NCBI GenBank assembly: GCA_023422555.1
Contig: JAFAGQ010000073.1
Location: 1 to 10,605 of the forward strand
Length of the DNA: 10,605 nucleotides
Direction of reading: 5' to 3'
Source: Pseudomonadota bacterium
GTDB lineage: Bacteria > Pseudomonadota > Gammaproteobacteria > Burkholderiales > Burkholderiaceae_B
This document shows, in pieces, positions 5,964-10,605 of the stretch (the first letter of the stretch is position 1; each line of letters begins with the position of its first letter). Made by a program: the position numbers and the translations under genes. The notes below the pieces were generated by a model that was given only the letters and a program-made list of their open reading frames with translations, ran no database searches and was not told the origin of the DNA.

Positions 5964-8012
5964 ATGACTGCGACTCCTGCGAAAACTGATACTCCCGGCG
6001 CGCTGGGCAAAAAGTTTGCCGCGCTGGGCCTGCACAGTGATTTCGATTTTGTGCTTCATCTGCCGTTGCGTTACGAAGACGAAACGGCGTTGCATGCCAT
6101 CGGCTCACTGTACCCTGGTCAGCTTGCTCAGGTCGAAGGCATTGTGCGCAAGTCTGAAGTACAGATTCGTGGCCGCAGGCAGCTGGTGGCGACACTGGAG
6201 GATGATTCGGGGCAGCTCGCCTTGCGGTGGCTGCACTTTTATCCCAGTCAGATAAAGGCGGTGGAAGAGGGACGCCTGATTCGCGCGCGCGGTGAAGTTC
6301 GTGGAGGTTCTTTCTGGGGCTTCGAAATGGTTCATCCCAAGGTCACACGGGCAGGTGCCCCGTTGTCAGACAAACTCACGCCGGTCTATCCCGCAACTGA
6401 AGGACTGAATCAGAACCAGATACGCAAGGCGGTAAATGCTGCATTGTCGCGCGTGCGGCTGGATGACACGCTGCCCGACGCAATTCAGCGCAAATACCAT
6501 CTGATGCCTTTTGCAGAAGCCATTACACTTTTGCATAACCCGCCCAAAGAGGCAGACACCACGTCCCTGATTGAAAAAACACATCCTGCCTGGGAACGCA
6601 TCAAGTTTGACGAATTGCTGGCGCAGCAACTGGCCATGTCGGTGGCGCGCGCCACTCGTCAGAGCAAACGCGCATACGCCATGACGGGCAAAGACTCGGG
6701 ACTACAAAAGAAGTTGATGGCGCAAATCGGCTTTACCCTGACTGCGGCGCAGGAAAAAGTGTGTGGTGAGATTCTTGCCGATATGCGACGCGACTACCCC
6801 ATGCAGCGATTGCTGCAGGGCGATGTCGGCAGTGGTAAAACCGTTGTTGCAGCCATTGCCGCTGCGCACGCCATCGATCAGGGTTTTCAGGTGGCGATTA
6901 TGGCGCCGACCGAGATCCTGGCTGAACAGCATTATCGAAAACTCAGCGCCTGGTTCGGCCCTTTGGGCATACAGCCAGGCTGGCTGGCCGGCAGTCTGAC
7001 CCCGAAGAAAAAGCAGCAGGCAGCCGAACTGGTCGCCAATGGCACAACGCGACTGGTCATCGGGACGCAGGCGCTGATTCAGCAGCACGTGAGCTTCCCT
7101 TCGCTGGGATTGATTATTGTTGACGAGCAGCACCGATTCGGGGTGGGGCAGCGCCTTACGCTGGCACGCAAGGGCGAACAGGAAACCATCGCGCCCCATC
7201 AGTTGAGCATGAGTGCGACTCCCATTCCGCGTACGCTGGCCATGACGTTCTTTGCCGACCTGGACGTTTCGGTGATTGATACGTTGCCACCGGGTCGAAC
7301 GCCTGTCACAACCAAACTCTTTGCAGATTCGCGCCGCGAGCAGCTCCTGGAACATGTACATCATGCCATTCAGGAGGGCAGACAGGTATACTGGGTGTGC
7401 CCGCTGGTAGAGGAAAGCGAAGCGCTGCAATTGCAGACTGCGACGGATACCTTCACCCGGTTACAGCAGGAACTGCCGGATTTGCGTATTGGTCTGCTTC
7501 ATGGTCGTTTGCCCACGCAGGAAAAGACGACGGTGATGAGTGCGTTTAACAATCATGAACTTGATTTGCTGGTGGCCACCACCGTGATTGAAGTAGGCGT
7601 TGATGTGCCGAACGCCTCGCTGATGATCATAGAGCACGCAGAAAGATTCGGGCTTGCACAGTTGCATCAATTGCGCGGTCGTGTCGGGCGTGGGAAAAGT
7701 GAATCACTTTGTGTTCTGCTGTATCAGGCGCCGCTGTCTGCCGTTGCCACGGCAAGGCTCAAGGCCATGTACGAAACGCAGGATGGCTTTGAAATTGCCC
7801 GTCGCGATCTGGAGCAACGTGGTCCGGGAGAGTTTCTTGGGCTCAGACAATCGGGGATGGCGCTGTTGCGATTTGCCGATATTGATGAGGATGCACCAAT
7901 CGCAGAGCAGGCGCGTGAAACGGCGCAGCAACTGCAGACAGTCTATCCGGAAGCGGCCGCGGCTCATCTTCAACGATGGGCCCGGCAGCGTGCAGATCTG
8001 CTCAGGGTTTGA
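5964..8012 (+). CDS. recG: ATP-dependent DNA helicase RecG
   Basis: Monomeric superfamily 2 helicase that remodels stalled replication forks, Holliday junctions, D-loops and R-loops. It has 682 residues, full length for the family. In order: N-terminal LGKKFAALGLHSDFDFVLHLPLRYED, a wedge/OB domain (about 50-145), helicase core with Walker A GDVGSGKT (286-293), DEQH box (387-390), SATPIPRT (417-424), motif V around VIEVGVDVPNA (541-551), arginine-finger motif VI QLRGRVGRG (569-577), and the TRG translocation motif within GFEIARRDLEQRGPGEFLG (608-626). All key residues look intact. The ATG at 5964 has no evident ribosome-binding site; given the 29-base gap after ridA, translation may depend on ridA. 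oxyR starts 130 bases downstream. Confidence 0.97.
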   Translation: MTATPAKTDTPGALGKKFAALGLHSDFDFVLHLPLRYEDETALHAIGSLYPGQLAQVEGIVRKSEVQIRGRRQLVATLEDDSGQLALRWLHFYPSQIKAVEEGRLIRARGEVRGGSFWGFEMVHPKVTRAGAPLSDKLTPVYPATEGLNQNQIRKAVNAALSRVRLDDTLPDAIQRKYHLMPFAEAITLLHNPPKEADTTSLIEKTHPAWERIKFDELLAQQLAMSVARATRQSKRAYAMTGKDSGLQKKLMAQIGFTLTAAQEKVCGEILADMRRDYPMQRLLQGDVGSGKTVVAAIAAAHAIDQGFQVAIMAPTEILAEQHYRKLSAWFGPLGIQPGWLAGSLTPKKKQQAAELVANGTTRLVIGTQALIQQHVSFPSLGLIIVDEQHRFGVGQRLTLARKGEQETIAPHQLSMSATPIPRTLAMTFFADLDVSVIDTLPPGRTPVTTKLFADSRREQLLEHVHHAIQEGRQVYWVCPLVEESEALQLQTATDTFTRLQQELPDLRIGLLHGRLPTQEKTTVMSAFNNHELDLLVATTVIEVGVDVPNASLMIIEHAERFGLAQLHQLRGRVGRGKSESLCVLLYQAPLSAVATARLKAMYETQDGFEIARRDLEQRGPGEFLGLRQSGMALLRFADIDEDAPIAEQARETAQQLQTVYPEAAAAHLQRWARQRADLLRV

Positions 8013-8132
8013 AACGACCATACCTGATTGTGCAAAACGGCGCGAGATGCTTGTTAATGCGGCTAAAGATGAAGAAGGGCAGAGCACTGTCCTTTGGCGG
8101 GAAAAACGAACTCATTGACTTTAATTTTTTGC

Positions 8133-8136
8133 GGAG
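8133..8136 (+). promoter_or_regulatory. Ribosome-binding site deciding the GTG start of oxyR
   Basis: GGAG lies six bases before GTG at 8143. No in-frame ATG occurs near the expected N-terminus, and MTLTELKYI is the normal start of OxyR-like proteins, so the GTG is well supported. The preceding recG-oxyR gap (8013-8132) shows no clear promoter or terminator. Confidence 0.7.
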
Positions 8137-8142
8137 CCTGGT

Positions 8143-9090
8143 GTGACGCTTACCGAACTCAAATATATTATCGCCGTTGCCCGTGAACGCCATTTCGGCA
8201 GAGCGGCAGAGGCATGCTTTGTGAGTCAGCCAACCTTGTCGGTGGCAATCAAAAAGCTGGAAGACGAACTGGGCGTTGCCATTTTTGAACGAGGCGGCAA
8301 TGAGGTCGGCGTAACGCCTATCGGTCTGCGTATCGTAACGCAGGCTCAGAAGATTCTTGAAGAAAGCGCCAATCTGAAGGAAATTGCCCGACAAGGCCAT
8401 GATCCGCTCACCGGCCCCTTGCGTGTTGGCATCATTCATACCATCGGCCCTTATCTGTTGCCCAAACTGATTCCGCTGCAGTTGAAGCTCACGCCGCAGA
8501 TGCCCCTGATTCTTCAGGAAAGCTTCACCGTACGTTTGCTGGAACTGCTCCGACAGGGCGAGATTGATTGCGCGGTTGTGGCCCTTCCTCTACCCGAAGC
8601 CGGACTGGAGATTCGTCCCTTATATGAAGAGGATTTTATTGCTGCTCTGCCGCGAAACCATCGCCTGGCAAAGGAAAAGGAAATCGACACCGAAATGATG
8701 AAGCAGGAAACAATGCTGCTTCTGGGCGCGGGACACTGCTTCAGGGACCAGGTGCTTGAAGTCTGCCCGGAGATGTCACGGTTTTCCGCTGCCACTGATG
8801 GAATTCAGCGCTCCTTTGAAGGCTCATCGCTGGAAACCATCAGACACATGGTGGCTGCCGGACTGGGAATCACCTTGCTGCCGATGACTGCGTTGCCCGA
8901 AAAGCCGCCGTCGCAGGATGATCTGGTTCGATATGTGCCGCTGAAGCATCCCGTACCCAATCGCGAAGTGGTTCTGATCTGGCGTCGCAGTTTCCCCAGA
9001 CTTCAGGCCATTGATGCCCTGGCTGACTGCATTTATCAGTGCGATCTGAACGGCGTGCGAATGCTGCGGGAGAAAGTGCGTCATACCTGA
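8143..9090 (+). CDS. oxyR: Hydrogen peroxide-sensing LysR-type regulator OxyR
   Basis: Cytosolic LysR-family transcription factor that senses H2O2 through a disulfide and controls peroxide-defence genes such as catalase, alkyl hydroperoxide reductase and dps. It has 315 residues. The N-terminal winged helix-turn-helix is clear (RHFGRAAEACFVSQPTLSVAIKKLE, about 16-40 in two parts). The redox pair lies in GHCFRDQVLEVC: Cys199 and Cys208, the same numbers as in E. coli OxyR, with the GHCxRDQ signature. The conserved C-terminal half includes SLETIRHMVAAGLGITLLP (about 229-247). The start is GTG. recG next door fits the oxyR-recG association known in Pseudomonas and Burkholderia, although there oxyR comes first. 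I did not find a canonical OxyR site directly in front of the gene. Confidence 0.96.
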   Translation: MTLTELKYIIAVARERHFGRAAEACFVSQPTLSVAIKKLEDELGVAIFERGGNEVGVTPIGLRIVTQAQKILEESANLKEIARQGHDPLTGPLRVGIIHTIGPYLLPKLIPLQLKLTPQMPLILQESFTVRLLELLRQGEIDCAVVALPLPEAGLEIRPLYEEDFIAALPRNHRLAKEKEIDTEMMKQETMLLLGAGHCFRDQVLEVCPEMSRFSAATDGIQRSFEGSSLETIRHMVAAGLGITLLPMTALPEKPPSQDDLVRYVPLKHPVPNREVVLIWRRSFPRLQAIDALADCIYQCDLNGVRMLREKVRHT

Positions 9091-9116
9091 TCCGAACGGG
9101 ATATGTCGCGATCAGG
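9086..9116. terminator. Inverted repeat at the oxyR stop, possible weak terminator
   Basis: CCTGATC (9086-9092) and GATCAGG (9110-9116) form a perfect seven-base-pair stem with a 17-base loop. The stem includes the oxyR TGA stop. Only a short GTTT follows, so it would be a poor intrinsic terminator and may instead be an mRNA 3' structure or an operator near the next promoter. Confidence 0.35.
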
Positions 9117-9123
9117 GTTTACC

Positions 9124-9172
9124 TTGACGGTTCGTGCAAAGCTAGCCTGAATTCGGAAAAAAATGCGAGAAT
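9124..9172 (+). promoter_or_regulatory. Possible promoter of the amino acid binding-protein gene
   Basis: TTGACG at 9124-9129 is a good -35 hexamer (five of six). The downstream -10 is unclear: CTGAAT at 9147-9152 has the ideal 17-base spacing but matches only three of six positions; GAGAAT at 9167-9172 with a TG two bases before it is an alternative extended -10 but is too far from this -35. A separate promoter is expected because this gene stands alone after oxyR. Confidence 0.3.
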
Positions 9173-9208
9173 AACGGCGTTAAACGTTTCGACGTAACCC
9201 TAATCAGT

Positions 9209-9212
9209 GGAG
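9209..9212 (+). promoter_or_regulatory. Ribosome-binding site of livK
   Basis: GGAG eight bases before the ATG at 9221 supports that start, which also gives a complete signal peptide. Confidence 0.7.
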
Positions 9213-9220
9213 TACTAGCA

Positions 9221-10342
9221 ATGAAATCTCTGAAAGCATCCGCATTATTCGTGGCTCTTTCCGCCGGCATGATGCTGTCGACCCAGGCGATGGCTGCCGA
9301 TACCATTAAAATTGCGGCCGTCGGCCCCGTTACCGGTCCGGTTACCCAGTATGGCGACATGGTACGTGAAGGTATCCGTACTGCGATCGAGTCAGCCAAT
9401 GCTGCCGGCGGCTACGATGGCAAGCAGTTCGAAATGGTGGAAGTGGATGATGCCTGCGAACCCAAGCAAGGCCCGATCGCAGCCAATAACGTCGTCAACA
9501 AGAAAATCGGTTTCGTCGTTGGCCCTGTATGCTCAGGTGCCACTGTCGGCGGCGCGTCCATTTATAACCAGGAAGGCGTGGTCATGATCACACCTTCAGC
9601 CACCGCACCGAACGTGACAGATGGCAAAAATTTTGATTTCGTGTTCCGCACAATTGGCCGCGATGACCAGCAAGGTCCAGCCGCCGCGAAATACATTGCC
9701 GAAAGCATCAAGCCCAAGAAAGTGGCTATTCTGCACGACAAGCAGTCCTACGGTCAGGGTATTGCCACTTCGGTTCGCGACAACCTCAAAACCGCCAATG
9801 TTGACGTTGCGCTTTTCGAAGGCATCAACGCAGGTGAAACAGATTACTCTTCTGTCATTACCAAGATGAAATCTGCCGGTGTTGATTTTGTTTACTACGG
9901 TGGTTATCACCCCGAAATGGGTCTGCTGATGCGCCAGGCATCCGAGCAGGGTCTCAAGGTGAAATTCATGGGTCCTGAAGGTACGGGTAACCCTGAAATC
10001 AATGCGATTGCCGGCGATGCTGTAGAAGGCATGCTGCTGACATTGCCCGCTGATTATTCAGCACTGCCAGAAAACAAAGCTGTTGTAGAAGCGTTCAAAG
10101 CCAAAAAACGTGACGCATCCGGCGCGTTCCAACTGACGTCTTATGCCGCGACACAGGCGATTATCGAAGGCATCAAGGCGACGAAAAGCACCGAACCTGA
10201 AGCGGTCGCCGAATGGCTGCATGGCAACACCGTCAAATCAGTCATTGGTGATCTGTCGTGGAACAAGCAGGGTGACCTGAACACATTCAAATTCGACATT
10301 TATACATGGCATAAAGACGGCAGCAAAACCGCTGTGAAATAA
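9221..10342 (+). CDS. livK: Branched-chain amino acid ABC transporter periplasmic binding protein (LivJ/LivK type)
   Basis: Periplasmic receptor that binds leucine, isoleucine or valine and presents it to a Liv-type ABC importer. It has 373 residues with a signal peptide (MKSLKASALF, hydrophobic core, AMA) likely cleaved before ADTIKIAAVGP. Two cysteines, Cys79 in DDACEP and Cys104 in GPVCSGAT, match after signal removal the disulfide pair of E. coli LivJ/LivK (mature 53-78, here about 54-79). Other shared segments are TPSATAPNVT, GPAAAKYI, VAILHDKQSYGQG, DFVYYGGYHPEMG, FMGPEGTGNPE and AGDAVEGML. The similarity to LivJ/LivK along the whole length is strong, but ligand preference and LivJ versus LivK cannot be told from sequence. 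No permease or ATPase gene follows: hairpins and a convergent gene end the unit. Confidence 0.93.
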   Translation: MKSLKASALFVALSAGMMLSTQAMAADTIKIAAVGPVTGPVTQYGDMVREGIRTAIESANAAGGYDGKQFEMVEVDDACEPKQGPIAANNVVNKKIGFVVGPVCSGATVGGASIYNQEGVVMITPSATAPNVTDGKNFDFVFRTIGRDDQQGPAAAKYIAESIKPKKVAILHDKQSYGQGIATSVRDNLKTANVDVALFEGINAGETDYSSVITKMKSAGVDFVYYGGYHPEMGLLMRQASEQGLKVKFMGPEGTGNPEINAIAGDAVEGMLLTLPADYSALPENKAVVEAFKAKKRDASGAFQLTSYAATQAIIEGIKATKSTEPEAVAEWLHGNTVKSVIGDLSWNKQGDLNTFKFDIYTWHKDGSKTAVK

Positions 10343-10370
10343 ATGTCATGTAGTGAATGATCTGTTGCAG

Positions 10371-10413
10371 GACAGGTCGGCCAGATAATAGGTTTTATTG
10401 TGGCCAGCCTGTC
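10371..10413 (+). other. Interrupted hairpin downstream of livK
   Basis: GACAGG (10371-10376) pairs with CCTGTC (10408-10413) and GGCCA (10379-10383) pairs with TGGCC (10401-10405), giving eleven base pairs interrupted by a 2x2 internal loop and a 17-base loop. No T-run follows, so it is not itself a terminator. It precedes the terminator directly and may protect the livK mRNA 3' end. Confidence 0.6.
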
Positions 10414-10415
10414 TG

Positions 10416-10455
10416 AAAAAGGCGAGGAAACGTGATGTTCCTCGCCTTATTTTTT
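10416..10455. terminator. Strong Rho-independent terminator, probably bidirectional
   Basis: AAGGCGAGGAA (10419-10429) and TTCCTCGCCTT (10438-10448) form a perfect eleven-base-pair stem with an eight-base loop, followed by ATTTTTT (10449-10455). An A-run precedes the stem (10416-10420), so the reverse complement also ends in a T-run. It can therefore terminate livK on the plus strand and the convergent ugpC-like gene on the minus strand. Confidence 0.92.
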
Positions 10456-10501
10456 GGCAAAGTGACCTGCCGCTGGCGCACCAAAGGCAGACACTCAACG
10501 G

Positions 10502-10605
10502 CTAGTCGATACGACGTGTGGTTTGCGGATCGAACCAGTGCAGATGATGACGTGCATCAGCACCCACATTCACGGTATCGCCGATCTTGTAGGCGGAAGA
10601 GGGGG
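10502..10605 (-). CDS. ugpC: C-terminal end of an ABC transporter ATP-binding protein, probably UgpC (5' part outside the window)
   Basis: The reverse strand is open from the window edge to a TAG at 10504-10502, giving about 34 residues that include YKIGDTVNVGADARHHLHWF followed by DPQTTRRID. The pattern of a GDTV-V strand, then LHWFD-xxT-xRR at the extreme C-terminus, is characteristic of the TOBE domain end of MalK/UgpC-type sugar-import ATPases, and the HWFD/HLFD ending points to sn-glycerol-3-phosphate UgpC. Only the tail is seen, with no nucleotide-binding motifs, so the exact substrate is inference; another CUT1-family ATPase is the main alternative. It ends 47 bases from the shared terminator. 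Confidence 0.6.
   Translation of the reverse strand, partial: PSSAYKIGDTVNVGADARHHLHWFDPQTTRRID

Noticed and set aside
6702..7430. Minus-strand open frame of 242 codons opposite recG
   Set aside because: Antisense to the RecG helicase core, with a composition typical of shadow frames and no recognisable motif.
7654..8118. Plus-strand open frame of 154 codons overlapping the recG end and the recG-oxyR gap
   Set aside because: Most of it overlaps conserved RecG motifs in another frame. The roughly 35 codons in the gap have no ribosome-binding site or known resemblance.
1..10605. Mobile element, phage, CRISPR or defence system
   Set aside because: No transposase, integrase, terminal inverted repeats, spacer-repeat array or defence-type protein is visible; all confident genes are housekeeping or transport families.

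Overview
The window looks like ordinary chromosomal DNA of a betaproteobacterium, most likely order Burkholderiales, family Alcaligenaceae (an Advenella- or Bordetella-like organism). This is inferred from protein character and gene company (NtrC, Fbp-type iron transporter, RidA-RecG-OxyR, LivJ/K-type binding protein, Ugp-type ATPase); no rRNA or other taxonomic marker is present, so the genus is a guess. I see no phage, insertion sequence, CRISPR array, tRNA or rRNA. I found no convincing new system; the more curious signals are small repeats and control-region structure.

Layout. Positions 1-1454 (+) hold the 3' part of ntrC, the sigma-54 nitrogen response regulator. It converges with a three-gene minus-strand operon read from about 5031 down to 1532: periplasmic ferric-iron binding protein (fbpA), two-domain permease (fbpB) and ATPase (fbpC). 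The convergent junction carries an 80-bp array of ten degenerate 8-bp units that runs into the 3' end of fbpC, and that ATPase lacks the C-terminal regulatory domain usual in its family. A divergent, partly AT-rich control region of about 500 bp (5032-5547) separates fbpA from a plus-strand cluster: ridA (enamine/imine deaminase), recG (branched-DNA helicase) and oxyR (peroxide sensor with both redox cysteines). Then comes a separately controlled gene for a branched-chain amino acid binding protein (9221-10342). It ends in two hairpins, the second a strong, probably bidirectional terminator, facing the 3' end of a convergent ugpC-like ATPase gene (10502 to the window edge).

How the genes work together. 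FbpA captures Fe3+ in the periplasm, FbpB carries it through the inner membrane and FbpC supplies ATP. RidA, RecG and OxyR share a stress theme: removal of reactive metabolites, rescue of stalled replication forks and sensing of H2O2. Tight ridA-recG spacing suggests cotranscription. The amino acid binding protein stands alone here, without permease or ATPase genes, so it must work with components encoded elsewhere.
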